Assembly: GCA_020465985.1 (NCBI GenBank)
Contig: JAANYP010001767.1
Span: forward strand, 39,876 to 103,875
Length of the DNA: 64,000 nt
Reading direction: 5' to 3'
From: Centrapalus pauciflorus
Taxonomy: Eukaryota; Streptophyta; Magnoliopsida; Asterales; Asteraceae
Shown: piece after piece, positions 36,894-48,932 of the stretch
Layout: each line of letters begins with the position of its first letter
Numbering within the stretch: the stretch's first letter is position 1
Notes under the pieces: model-generated
What the model was told of the DNA's origin: nothing
Databases searched by the model: none
What the model saw: only the letters and a program-made list of their open reading frames with translations
Program-made: the position numbers and the translations under genes

Positions 36894-37670
36894 GGGTCAT
36901 GTGAGTTTGCATGTTTTTCTGAGATACACGTATAATTATTTATCTAATACTTGCATGATCTTTTTACTGAGCTTTCTTACGAGATTACTATGAGTTTTAT
37001 ACGAGTTTTATCATGGATATTATCATGCATGTATTAGCGAGTTTTCTTGTGAACTTTGTTTTATTATATGAGATTTGAGACACATGAGCTACCTAGATAC
37101 TAAACCGCACGGCTGAGCAGGGGTCAGGTCGCTCCCGATTCCCTTTTGAGTTCCTGACGACTGCTTTGTGCGGTCTAGGGATTTGGGTACGTGGATTCTT
37201 CCACACGGCTTGAGTACCTATTCTAAGCTACCTTGTGGGATCTCATATAATTTTTTAATAGAAAACGTATAACACTTTACTACTGAGTTTACAATCTTTT
37301 ACTGAGTTTTTAAATATCGTACTACTAACACTTGCATTCTCACCAGCATTAGTTGACCGTGTGTTTTAAATGTGTGTATCTCAGGTGATCAAAGTACTAG
37401 TAGGCCTGCTGGACCCAAGTAGGTTTACATCTTCAGAGTTCGAGGAGTTAGCTACCTTTCTTAGAGGTAGTTATATTTTGGGGATTGTATATACATAATT
37501 CAGATATTGTATAACTTAACCAGGGTTTTCCATGACTTATGATGTAAATTAAAGTTTTAAATTATCGGGATTTCCACGTACTTATCTTGGGGGCAGTTAG
37601 GGATTATTATACTATATTTCTATTGATTTGTTATTTACGTGACAATGGGGAGTAGATCGAGGGTGTTACA
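36894..37670 (+). repeat. LTR fragment G (Gypsy chromovirus-like), cut by element A
   Basis: 777 bp ending GAGGGTGTTACA, the typical terminus of TGTAACACCC...GGGTGTTACA LTRs. Its left part is outside the window or removed by the insertion of A. No coding capacity. Confidence 0.6.
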
Positions 37671-38428
37671 ACATCAAACCATGCCCAGTCATCAAGGGTT
37701 GTTATTATGAAAGGATTATTTAGATTTCAATGCTTTAATAAAAAAAAAATTCAGGTGGTAATATGCTATTTTAGACGAAATCTTTGATAGATTGTTTTAA
37801 TAAAAATCTTACATCCAGTAGATTGCTATTGTGTGTAGAAATCCCTATTAAATTTACTGAAAAATATAAATTATATATTTCTAATGTATAGAATATAGCT
37901 AATAAAAATTAAAAAAAAAATAGAAAAAAATTAGCTTAAATTAAAAACATTGTGATTTAACTTTTATCTCCAATATGATATTCAATTTCTTTTTTAAATC
38001 TCAATCTTAAGACATAAAGAAACTTCTTGGTTTGACTTTTATTAATCCCCCATCTGTTGTCTGTTGATATATTCACCAAAAAAGCATAACAAGCATGGCG
38101 CGTGAGGGGGACGTGCCTACGAGTATAAAAAACCGAAAATCTGAGTTTTGGATATTTGGATTTTCGGATATCGAAATTTCAGATACTGATTTTTGTTATC
38201 CGAATCTGAAACTTCTGGATATTCGTTATTTCATATTCGGATTCGTATTATCGGAATATCCGAAAATTCATATGTTTAAAAAATTATATCAAATGTTTAT
38301 ATATCTAAAATACAAATTGATATATCCAAATACATATTAAAGATAAATATATTACAAACTAAATGTATCCAGAATTATTTTACTTAAAAGACTAAATAAA
38401 TATGAAAAAAGTTAGAATATATAAAATA
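37671..38428. other. AT-rich intergenic stretch
   Basis: No gene seen. At 38130-38280 words like TATTCGGATTCG, GATATCCGAA and TTTCGGATAT form a decayed palindromic low-complexity patch; the short ORF across it is fortuitous. Confidence 0.6.
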
Positions 38429-38905
38429 TCTATATCTTATAATAAAAGAAAATGTTTTTTCGCCACATGGCGCTCTATTAGAGCTCCAATTTATTAATTT
38501 TTTTGCTTTTTTTCCTAAAATAAGATAACTCTTATTTTGCTAACACATGACATTTAATTAATTAAATTAAAATTAATAAATAATCTTTATTATTCTATTT
38601 ACCTAAAATACTTTAAAATTATCTTTTGTATACAATTAACTTTTTCTAAATATCAAAAAACTAAAATTTAAAAATACTGATAATAGAATATTTTTTTTAT
38701 GTATAATCCTGGAAATAAAATAAATAATTTTATAAGTTAGAAACAATAAAAATTTAATAAACTAATAATCTTTTTTTCATATTCGGAAAAAAAAAATTTC
38801 TTTTCAAACTTATAAAAATATAAGCAATTATTATCATTTTTAAAACCTTGAACGATGAAAAAATTAAAAATATAATATAAACATCTATATCTATATATAT
38901 ATATA
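38429..38905 (+). mobile_element. Helitron-like non-autonomous element, 3' truncated
   Basis: Begins TCTATATCTTATAATAAAAG and then CGCCACATGGCG. About 480 bp, collinear with the next copy (CTCCAATTTATT, CTTATTTTG, TTAATTAAAT and TTATTATTCT blocks) but without the 3' hairpin. Confidence 0.5.
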
Positions 38906-39524
38906 TCTACATCTTATAATAAAAGAAAATAGTTGTTGACACATGACGCACCTTTAAAACTCCAATTTATTGATTTTTCCATTTTTTTTTCAAAAACAAA
39001 ATAACCTTTATTTTGATAACACATTGCATTTGATTAATTATATTAAAAATAATAAATAATCGTTATTATTCTTTTTACCTAAAATAATTCATAAATATCT
39101 TTTGTAATACACTTTTATTTTTTTTTAATATCAATAAACTAAAAACTAAAAAAAATACTGATAATAGAATAAATTTTTATGTCTAATCCTTAAAAAAATT
39201 AATAATTTTATAAGTTAGAATTTAAATTTTAAGAAAATATTATTCTTTTTTTCATACTCGAAAATAAACTAAATTCTATTTAAATTTATACAAGTATAAT
39301 ATCGATTTAAAAACCTTGAACAATGACAAAACTAAAAATATATAATATAAACAATATATAAAAATTAATTACTATTCATGCATAATTAAAGTAAAGAAAG
39401 AAAAATATTATTTGACAAACCTGACATTAATACTTGAAAATATAAACTAGTTTTTAATAATCATTTATTATTATTATTATCTTTATAAAAATCTAACCCA
39501 TGTAATACGTGGGTAATATATTAG
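38906..39524 (+). mobile_element. Helitron-like non-autonomous element
   Basis: Starts TCTACATCTTATAATAAAAG and ends with a hairpin (CCCATG TAATA CGTGGG, 39498-39514) a few bases before TTAG/T. This fits Helitron rules (5' TC, 3' hairpin, CTRR-like end, insertion before T) with one change in CTRR. No coding sequence. Confidence 0.55.
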
Positions 39525-39617
39525 TTGGTTAATAGACTATAATAGCAAGATAAAACTAAAAAAATATATTATAATAAAAATAAACACTCAATATTAGGTA
39601 TATAACCAATACTAAGA

Positions 39618-40338
39618 TGTAACAACCCATTTTTGGGATAGGTACGTGGAATATTTTATTGGGTTATATATTTAATTTGGAACCTGGTGATATAAATTTG
39701 TATTTTATGATGTCGGGATCGGATATTGGGTACCGAACCGGGCTTAAACCAAAACATATATATTGCTTACCTATGTGCTTACTTGAATTCATTATTTCAT
39801 TCCCAAAACAGAAATCTGAGAGTGTTTGTGTGTGTTGGCTTCAAAATCAGTAGCAAGCAAAGAGCAGGACCTTGAGTTGTGATTGAAGCTCCTGAGATTG
39901 TCATCACCTTCTTACTTGAATTTCAAAGTAAGTTCTAAAGCTTCAACTCATGAAATTGGTGTTGTCTATTATTAGCAAGTGGTTGAATTGGGTTATATGT
40001 GTTATGGGACGAATCGGGAATGATTGAAAAAGTAAAATCGATCTGTGAGAAAGATGGGATTAATTCCCTGGACTGCGAGAGAAACAGAGCATCACTGCTG
40101 CTGTTTGATCGTGAGCGCGACTGCAATCCCTTGATTGCGGGCCGCGAGGTTCTTGAGTGGATTGCGGGCGGTTTGGTTCAGAGCACGGATCACGATGTGA
40201 GTGCGGCCGCGATTGGGGTGAGCGCAACCGCGACCGCGATGGTGTCAGTGCGGTCGCGATTGGTGGAGTGCGGCCGCGATGCTGCAGGGTTCGAGGTTAG
40301 GGTTTTGGGTTTGAGAGTTGTGTGTTCGGGTCTTTGGG
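39618..40338 (+). repeat. LTR fragment H (chromovirus-like), joined to Copia D
   Basis: Begins TGTAACAACCC with GGTACGTGGAA, similar to the start of J (60868). It carries a GC-rich patch (40095-40275) with repeated GTGCGGCCGCGAT and GCGGTCGCGATTGG words. It stops at about 40338 without an LTR end, where Copia coding sequence starts. Confidence 0.55.
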
Positions 40339-42584
40339 TAAGTGTGGTTATTTGTGTAATGGCATGTTTATGTTGAACTTGAATGTTTCTAATTCCATGG
40401 CAGTTTTCAATGTTGAGAATAAAATTAGTGATTCTTATTTGTGGCATGCTAGACTAGGTCATGTTCATTTTGAACGAATGATGGATATGTCAAAAGATAA
40501 TTTAATTCCGGCTTTTGACATGATTGATGAAAAATGTAAGACTTGCATGTTAAATAAAATCACTAGGCAACCTTTCAAAGGTGTTGAAAGAACTTCTAAC
40601 GTATTAGAACTTGTACATAGTGATCTATGTGATTTTCAAGCAACCCCATCTTTAGGAAATAAAAAGTATGTTGTTACTTTTATTGACGATGTTTCAAGGT
40701 TTTGTTATGTATTTCTTTTACATTATAAAAATGAAGCATTGGATAAATTTAAAATTTACAAAACGGAAGTTGAGTTGCAACAAAATATTTTAATCAAAAA
40801 GTTATGTACGGATAGAGGTGGTGAATATATGGATCCTATGTACTTTCAATCCGTAGGAATTATTCATGAAACTACGGCTCCATATACACCTCAACAAAAT
40901 GGAATTTCGGAAAGGAAAAATCGGGTCCTAAAAGAGATAAATTCCATGTTATCTTACTCAGGATTGAGTGAGGGATTTTCGGGAGAAGCCATGTTAACGG
41001 CTTGCTATTTGTTAAATAGGGTTCCTAATAAGAGGAACAAGATTACTCCCTATGAACTTTGGTTCAAAAAGAAACCAAACTTGAATTTTATTCGAGTTTA
41101 GGGATGTCGTGCAATTGTAAAATTGTCAGATCCCAAAAGGAAAACTTTGGGTGAAAGGGGTCTTGATTGCATTTTTATTGGATATGCGGAGCATTCCAAG
41201 GCCTATAGATTCTATGTGATTGAACCTAATGATTTCATTTCGATTCATACGGTTATAGAATCAAGGGACGCAATGTTTGATGAGACAAGATTCTCATCAA
41301 TTATTGGACCAAAGGACTTGGTGCCAATTGCAAATGCTAGTATAAGTGGTACCAAGGAGGTTGAATCTTTAGTTGAAACTACTAAAGAGACACCGGACCT
41401 TCGTAGAAGTGATAGAGTTCGAAAACCCAAGTCTTTTGGCTCGGATTTTCAACTTTATTTGGTTGAAGGGTCTCCAGATGAAATTCAATTTCAAAATGCA
41501 TATTACTTTCATATTGAAGATGATCCTAAAACGTATGAGGATGCTATATATGAAATCTCAAGATGTTGCATTTTGGAAGGAAGTCATCAATGATGAAATG
41601 GATTCCATAATGGGTAACAACACTTGGGAGAATTCTGATTTGCCACCCGGTTGTAAACCTTTGGGTTGCAAATGAATCTTCAAAAAGAAGATGAAAGTTG
41701 ATGGATCAATTGATAAGTTCAAAGCTCATTTAGTCATACAAGGTTTCCGACAAAAGGAAGGGATTGACTACTTTGATACTTATGCTCCGGTTGCGCGGAT
41801 ATCCACGATTAGATTGTTAATTGCTCTCGCGACAATTCAGATTTAGTGATTCACCAAATGGATGTCAAAACGGCATTCTTGAATGGTGATTTGGATGAAG
41901 AAGTGTATATGAAACAACCAGAAGGTTTTATTATGCCTGGAAATGAGCATAAGGTTTGTAAGTTGATTAAGTCACTTTATGGACTTAAACAAGCACCTAA
42001 ACAGTGGCATCAAAAGTTTGATGAAGTTGTTTTGTCAAGTGGTTTTAGATTAAATCAAAGTGACAAATATGTACATAGTAAATATGATGATTCTGGCAAT
42101 GGAGTCATTTTATGTCTATATGTTGATGACATGTTGATATTTGGGACTGACCAAAATCAAGTTGATATGAATAATGAATTTTTGTCATCAAAATTCTCCA
42201 TGAAAGATACGGGGGAGGCGGATGTAATTCTTGGCATAAGGATTAAAAGAGAGAACAAAGGAATTTATTTGTCACAATCTCATTACATTGAGAAGTTACT
42301 AAATAAATTTAATTATTTGAATTGTTCTCCGGTAAGTACTCCAATTGATCCAAGCTTGAAGCTTATGCCAAATATGGGGAAAGAAATGTCACAACTTGAA
42401 TATTCAAGGGTAATTGGATGCTTGATGTATGCCATGACAAGTACAAGGCCGGATATTGCTTTTGCCATGGAGAAATTGAGTAGGTATACTACAAATCCTA
42501 GTACTCATCATTGACAAGCAATTAGGCGAGTACTTAAGTATTTAAAGGGAACTATGAATTGTAGTTTGTCTTACATCGGATTTC
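40339..42584 (+). pseudogene. Copia element D pol, 5' truncated: integrase and RT
   Basis: Starts within the pre-integrase domain (GYLCNGMFMLNLNV). Zinc region WHARLGHVHFERM and CKTCMLNKITRQPF; integrase core LVHSDLCDFQ, TDRGGEYMD and YTPQQNGISERKN (D, D, E); RT with QMDVKTAFLNGDLDEEVYMK and LYVDDMLIFG (both catalytic sites kept), then GCLMYAMTSTRPDIAFA. Stops all sit where Trp is expected (RV-stop-GCRAIVKL, GCK-stop-IFKKK, HH-stop-QAIRRVL), plus a frameshift near 41590 and damage near 41850. It is interrupted by E at 42584; the RNase H half is at 51085. Confidence 0.92.
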
Positions 42585-43130
42585 TAAAACACCCTCACAA
42601 CTAAATAGAGTATTTCACACACAATTAACAATAATTCATATATGAATACTTTGCGGAATTTGCGTCAAATTTAAATTTTCCATTAATCAGAGTTATCGAC
42701 ATGAATCAACCCACCTTGCTACCCATAATGTGCAAAGTGTGATAATTCATGGATCAAAGTATGTCGGGTTAGTATCTAAGATCAATTACATGCTACATAT
42801 CAAATCGATTACATTCATTCACATGTAAGGCCAAAAAGGAGTCCACTATTCCCAAACCCGAGCTATCCAAAAGCTATACCAAAAGACGGGGAGCTCTAAG
42901 CTAGCTCCAACCGAAATCAATGAGATGGACCGGACGGGCCCTTACCCTTGTCAGTGCCTGAAAAGGTTAACAACTAACGGGTCAACATAAAGTTGGTGAG
43001 TTACTAGATTAGATATAACACAAGGTATATAGATGCAATGATGATCAACATAATGACTCCAAACGGCATAAGTCAAGTGCACAAGATGAGTGATCAAATA
43101 CCACATGCCCCTTCATATTTTGGGGTTCCC

Positions 43131-43240
43131 TAGCAAGTACGGGTGTTGTGATGCCTCTAGCATAGTACGAGGCTGTCCCTAGCAAGTACGGGGCTATCCC
43201 TAGCAAGTACGGGACTTTCGACAGTGCAAGTACGTCGGCA
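43131..43240. repeat. Short direct repeats in E
   Basis: Four near-copies of CCCTAGCAAGTACGGG at 22-40 bp spacing within the solo LTR. Confidence 0.7.
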
Positions 43241-43504
43241 TCCGGCATTCAAATGGCCAGGAATAATCCACGGATATCCAAGTGAGTCCAAATGAAAGGT
43301 ATAATAAACAAACGAGGTCCAAGATGCCTCGAGTATACGAATATGTCATGCATTGTTGAAATGAGTGAATAAGCAACAATCGTATAATGCCATAGTATGA
43401 ATCAACAATAAATGATCAATCATGAAGCAACAAGTAGATAATATATGACTTTATGAAAATCTAATACTAAAACTCACAGTGATTGATTATCAAGATTCCA
43501 AAAG

Positions 43505-43829
43505 TGTTAGCCCTAAAATAGTGTATAATTAAATATAATAAAAGTCTAGGTTCAATTTATAATTAGGAATAGTTTACTTTAGGGGGAATCTTAATTTCCA
43601 AGACTTTAAGGGGAGTGTTTGGACAAACTCCCAAAGTAGGCTTAGGTATAAATAATATTATTCTCTTAGGATTTTAGGAGAAGTGAAAGAGGAGCCTCCA
43701 CCCTAGTGTGTGTTTTTGAGTGTGAAAGTTCCTAGAGATTGAGTGTTCAAATTCTCTCTTTGTAATCTTCATATTCTTAATACAAATCGTTTGATTATTG
43801 TGTTTGAGTGCAAAATATACTGGGAATCC
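43505..43829 (+). repeat. Element F 5' LTR
   Basis: Begins TGTTAGCCCTAAAATAG, with TATA box GGTATAAATAAT at 43645. It ends GGGAATC at the start of the tandem repeat. Matches 48933-49257. Confidence 0.9.
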
Positions 43830-44590
43830 ATCGTTAGACAGCCTATTGAAACAAGATCTACGACCTCACCGAAATTCAGACCCATCCGAATTCGGACATC
43901 CGAATTCGGATCCTCCGAATTTCAGGTCCGGGTCTATCCAAACTTTTGATATTCAGTGCTTCTAGAGGCCATAACTTTTGACTGGAACATTGTTAGACAG
44001 CCTACAATACGTCAAAATGAAGCTTCAAACAAGATCTACGACCTCACCGAAATTCAGACCTATCCGAATTCAGACCCATCCGAATTCGGATCATCCGAAT
44101 TTCAGGTCCGGGTCTATCCAAACTTTTGACATTCATTGCTTCCAGAGGCCATAACTTTTGACTGGAACATCGTTAGACAGCCTACAATACGTCAGAACGA
44201 AGCTTGAAACGAGATCTACAACCTCACCGAAATTCAGACCCATCCGAATTCGGACATCCTAATTCGAATCATCCGAATTTCAGGTCCGGGTCTATCCAAA
44301 CTTTTGAAATTCAGTGCTTCCAGAGGCCATAACTTTTGACTGGAACATCGTTAGTCGGCCTACAATACGTCAACACGAAGCTTGAAACGAGATCTACGAC
44401 CTCACCATAATTCAGACCCATCCGAAATCGGACCCATCCGAATTCGGATCATCCGAATTTCGGATCCGGGTTTATCCAAACTTTTGACATTCAGTGCTTC
44501 CAGAGGCCATAACTTTTGACTGGAGCATCGTTAGACGGCCTACCATACGTCGAAACGAAGCTAGAAACAAGATCTACAATTTCATGATTA
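43829..44590 (+). repeat. Tandem repeat, about 179-bp unit, four copies
   Basis: Anchors ATAACTTTTGACTGGA lie at 43971, 44151, 44329 and 44509 (periods 180, 178, 180). Each unit carries CATCCGAATTCGGA and CGTTAGACAGCCTAC words. The first unit is partly deleted and fuses with the LTR end. It occupies the leader of F. Confidence 0.92.
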
Positions 44591-44733
44591 AAAATGCTGA
44601 AGTTTCAACATCAAAAACTTGATTCTGATCCAAGTTTCTCCCAGTTACCAACCTCGGATACATCCAAACTTGTGAAGTTTCTGAGTTTTTCCAGTTTCCA
44701 ATCTAGAAGAACCACCTTTTGCACTCCACAATC

Positions 44734-46023
44734 ATGGCTCAAGGATTTTCCACACATGAAAAGACTGTCGAGGAGGAGAAAGTTGATATATCTCCATTCT
44801 GTCTCATGAACCACTCCAAACAGGTACAAAGTTCTTCATCTTCATCTGATTTATTTGATATACAATCCTTATCTGATTTTAAATCTAGTGATGAATTTGA
44901 TGAACTGCATGCACAACTACATGAATTAAAGAATGAATTGATTGCTGAAAAAGAACAATCCATTGTGCATAAAAAGAAATGGCTAAACAACCATGAGGTG
45001 ATAAAGAAGATGTTGATTGAAAAGGTAGATGTTGAGGATAGGAATAAATACCTTGAATCTTGTATGGATAAACTCACTGATGAAAAGAACTCTTTAAAAT
45101 CAGAAATATCTGTTCTTTCAAAACGCTTAGAGTCTGTAAGCATGGAAAACATAGACAATTTGGAAAAATACAAAATGATAGAAGAAGAAAGAATAGGTTT
45201 GTACTCTCGCATAAAGACCCTAGATGATGAATTTCTAAAACGGGGTCAAACTGAACAAACTATTCATTTAAACCAACCTAAAGAGACTAGGTTTTATCAT
45301 TCTAAACAAGGAATTGGTTTTAAAAATCCTAAGTATTTGGAAAAGGTTCAACAAGTTTTACCAATTTTTTATGACATGAATTACATGGGTGTTGGGCTTA
45401 AATCTTTCTTTTTTGAGTCATCAAAAGAAGTTTTAACCCAAGAGGATGAGAAACGTAATGAAAACAAAGAAAATGAAATTTTTTTGAAATATGATGAACT
45501 GAATGAAAGCTATTATTCTAGAGTACCTACTCCAGAGGAAGACTGCTTACCTACTTATTCATCAGAAGAATTGAATATTGATCCTGTAAAACCAATCCCT
45601 CACCTTTACATTCCTACAAAAGTTCTTCAACTAAAAATAAATGTTTTAGAAAAGGAATTAAAGACAGCTCGAAAGAAAGCTCTTGGTTATCAAGAAGCTC
45701 TTCTCAAGAGCGAGGAAAAATTGGTCAGACAAAGTTTTGAACAAAATGTAGAATTAACCATCTACAAAGAAAAGCTTGACACAGTTTCAGAATGGTTAAA
45801 TTCTCATTTAAAAGATTCAAAGGTTTCTCATCCTACAAAAGTCCATCTCACATCATCTGAAAAAGGTAAACCCAAGGTTGAAGTTTCTTCTGTTAGTTGT
45901 AAAGGTGAGTGCTCCAAATCTTCCAAAGCTGAGGTTTCAAAGAAGACTCGGAGTCAATCTAAGTCTTCCAAGAAACCCACTCACCAAGGAAAAGAAAATT
46001 TTTCAAAGTCTAAGTCTTCCTAA
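44734..46023 (+). CDS. Element F Gag-like coiled-coil protein, intact
   Basis: 429 residues from ATG 44734 (MAQGFSTHEKTVEEE) to TAA 46021. An acidic Ser-rich N-terminus is followed by a long coiled coil (residues about 60-170). The conserved block FLKRGQTEQTIHLNQPKET with GIGFKNPKYL (about 180-215) is clearly homologous to the Gag coiled-coil region of element A (33700-33590). A second coiled coil (about 300-360) and a Lys/Ser-rich tail follow. It lacks the capsid-type domain and zinc knuckle of normal Gag, so it cannot be a full Gag. A role in packaging or dimerising with a helper Gag is my inference. Open frame plus young LTRs argue for recent constraint or simply youth. Confidence 0.8.
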   Translation: MAQGFSTHEKTVEEEKVDISPFCLMNHSKQVQSSSSSSDLFDIQSLSDFKSSDEFDELHAQLHELKNELIAEKEQSIVHKKKWLNNHEVIKKMLIEKVDVEDRNKYLESCMDKLTDEKNSLKSEISVLSKRLESVSMENIDNLEKYKMIEEERIGLYSRIKTLDDEFLKRGQTEQTIHLNQPKETRFYHSKQGIGFKNPKYLEKVQQVLPIFYDMNYMGVGLKSFFFESSKEVLTQEDEKRNENKENEIFLKYDELNESYYSRVPTPEEDCLPTYSSEELNIDPVKPIPHLYIPTKVLQLKINVLEKELKTARKKALGYQEALLKSEEKLVRQSFEQNVELTIYKEKLDTVSEWLNSHLKDSKVSHPTKVHLTSSEKGKPKVEVSSVSCKGECSKSSKAEVSKKTRSQSKSSKKPTHQGKENFSKSKSS

Positions 46024-46594
46024 CGTACGAACTCTCATTGTTTTGCACCTACAGATCATGCAAGGAGGATTCCTAAAATAACACCTCTTGATTTCCAAAG
46101 TTTCTTTGTGAAAAAGGCAGTCATGCCTGAATCTTTTGTGAAAATCGATAGTAGTGTCAGTGTGCCTGGAAAGGATGTTGCTAGTAATCCTATGAAATAC
46201 TCTTTTTTGCAATCTGTTTCAATTATGTCCAAAAAGTTTTTGGCGTGTCGTTCCGGAAATGACTAAGTTTGTACCTTATCCTGAAAAACGGAAACGCCGC
46301 CAATCTAAGAAAACAAAAGTGCATGCCTCATCACCGCCTGAAAAATTGGAAAAACCATCGCCAAAGGCCAAGCCTAAGGAATTTCCAAAGTCACCCAAGC
46401 CAAAGGTTGTTACATTACCTAAGGTTGTTTCAAAATCAGCTAGACCCATATACAAATGGGTGCCAAAAGGTTCTGCATCTAAACCTGTGTCGAATGATAA
46501 ATGGATTCCTACTGCTGTGTTGTTACATGACGATGGAAATCCTAAATCTAACAAGAAAGGACCCATCTTTCGATGGCTACCAAAAGTGGTTTAA
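46024..46594 (+). pseudogene. Element F Gag C-terminal remnant
   Basis: Continues past the stop of the previous ORF (HARRIPKITPLDFQSFFVKK). After a frameshift near 46255 it ends with a basic 111-codon stretch (KPKVVTLPKVVSKS, PIYKWVPKGS, PIFRWLPKVV). The KWVPK/WLPK pattern matches the basic tail of A gag (FVWVPKN, KWIPKRS). Confidence 0.65.
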
Positions 46595-46602
46595 TTTTTT
46601 GC

Positions 46603-46990
46603 AGATGGTTTTCAGATCACTTTAGACTGGAACCCGAACTTCAATGAGATGGTTTTCAGATCACTTCAGACTGGAACCCGAACTTCAATGAGATGGTTTT
46701 CAGATCACTTCAGACTGGAACCCGAACTTCAATGAGATGGTTTTTAGATCACTTCAGACTGGAACCCGAACTTCAATGAGATGGTTTTCAGATCACTTCA
46801 GACTGGAACCCGGACTTCAATGTAAAGGCTTCTGATCACTCAGTTCAGGACCCGATCTTCAAAGAAATGGCTTCTACTTACTTCCGAGTGGAACCCGTAC
46901 TTCAAAGTAATGGCTTCTGCATCATGACAGATCAGAACCAGATCTTTCATGTTTAGATGGTTTCTAAACACCCAGTTTAGAACCCGTGGT
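46603..46990 (+). repeat. 44-bp minisatellite
   Basis: Units starting AGATGGTTTTCAGATCACTT at 46603, 46647, 46691, 46735 and 46779 (exact 44-bp period), each with GACTGGAACCCGAACTTCAA, then about four decayed copies. It starts right after the coding remnant. Confidence 0.95.
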
Positions 46991-48932
46991 TCTGCGACTT
47001 ATCTGGAATTTTCTCTACTTTTTATGCTTATCAGATTGAGTTTGAGTTACATTCTTGAAATTCACTCATAACATTTTATGTGTCACTGATACTGTTCTTA
47101 TTTGCAAGGGGAGTTTCAGATGCGCTTTGAAGATGACATCTAACGAAAAGTGTGTAAGCATTCTGAATACTCTAATGCACACTTTAAAAGGTTTTGTTAG
47201 AATAATTTGATTCTCTGATTGAGTAAATTTCCATCAAGATTAATTGATCTAATCTTCGTGATGATGTTGATCTCATTCTTCCTGAGATTCTCTCAAATAT
47301 TCTGATTTCTCCCACATATTCTGATTCTCTCATACATTAAGTTTCTCCCATACAAGCTAATTCTTTCATGATAGTCTGATTTATTTTCAAATCTAATATT
47401 AGACTTTCTATTGAAGTTCTCTCATACAGTCTCTCAAACTTCCCAAGATATTTCATTCAACTCTCATTCATCTTCTGGAATACCCCATGAGCTTAACTGT
47501 TATATCCTTCAAGATATCATGCTGACTCCGATGATGCCCAATATGTGTGATTAGGCATATATATCGTTCCTATGGTCTAAATCAGAGCCGGAAGACCTAC
47601 CCAAGGAGCAAACCACTTTAGTTTGTGTGAGTAAGGGTTCTTAGGTCAATTAGTTGAGGAGTGTTAGTCACCACGGGGTACTATCAGGGTCGAGCATAGA
47701 TAAAATGCAAATGAGAGGGTTTATCGAAAGGAGATGGGGTGCATCATGAGCTAAAAGTGAGCCGGTGAGAGTACAATTGAAAAATGACGATAGCTGAGGG
47801 GTGAGAAAGGATTAAAAGAAAAGATAAATCCTACCAACACCGTGTCAGTCTGCTTGGTTTCCTACATCTGCTACCAAATTCCATGTGTTGGAATTAGGTA
47901 TTGAACAAGACGTCATGGACCCAGTGACGCATGCACCTAACCTCCCTAGCTACTCAGTTGTCTCTTAAAAGACTTCTGTTTCAATTCACACGGAGTTATA
48001 TCACATACTCTATCGACATATCATTTGGATATTGTTGATATTGAAACAAGGAAGACATCCTCTCAGGTCTCCGACTTCAGTTGATGCACTTTGAGTCTAG
48101 AGCTTAATGTTATACACTTTTAGGACACATGGAGTCTACAGTCTGCGTGACTATAAACAGCTTGTCTACCGAGACAAAGCCGGAACAAATATGAGTGATT
48201 CTTTCATGATAAAGGATTTCACGATGATTATTTGGAAATCCTACCAGTGTTAATGTCACGCCAGCGCTGAATGTAGGTCACATAGACTTAGTCTATTGTG
48301 CAAACAGAACTCCTATGTGGAACCGGAATGCTACTTACAAATGATTTCATTTCTCTTTTATTTGTTCAGGTTGCAAAGCCATGAATGGATTTTATGATGT
48401 AACTGTTTATATTCTGTTATTGAGGGGGAGAGTTACTGATTGAGATTGTAACATGAGAGAGATAAGTACTTCTGTGTCTGTAATATTCTTAAATGTAATA
48501 TTTTCTTTCTGAGTCTGTAATCATCTGCTTCGACAAAGAAAGAAGATTTGAAGACACATTGAGGTTGTTCATTTGAAGGGGAGAGCTGAAGTGATTACAT
48601 GATGATCATAATTCTCATGATCATCATGAGGGGGAAAATGTTCTGAAAAGAGTTAAAATGTTTTGAAAGACCTACTAAACACAAGGGGAGAGCCACCGAT
48701 CTGAAACATTTAAGGGGAGAGTCATCTAAAGAAGATCAATGATATACTTCAAAAGTTCAGAGATCAGAGTTACTTCAAAGATCAGATATCAGAGTTTAGA
48801 GCCCAAGACTTCAGAAGAATACAAGCCTTGATTACAAGAAGGGGGAGATTGCTAGAAACTTTATTTCTTGTAATTCAAGCTTGTGTAATTGCGCTTAATT
48901 GTAAATATTTAATTATACACTAAAGGGGAGAT
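46991..48932 (+). other. Element F 3' non-coding region with repeated purine tracts
   Basis: No supported gene. Polypurine-tract-like words (AAGGGGAGAG, GAGGGGGAGA) occur near 47106, 48422, 48575, 48628, 48682, 48711, 48838 and 48922. The last one touches the 3' LTR. The tract at 48838 is followed by TTGCTAGAAACTTT, resembling the tract plus LTR start of element A. Confidence 0.75.

Noticed and set aside
38095..38340. 81-codon ORF
   Set aside because: Made of decayed TATTCGGA/ATATCCGA low-complexity words; no family.
39999..40376. 125-codon ORF in LTR H
   Set aside because: Created by the GC-rich repeat patch and crossing the H/D junction.
43743..43949. ORF over the F LTR and tandem repeat
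   Set aside because: Spans LTR into non-coding repeat; not conserved between repeat units.
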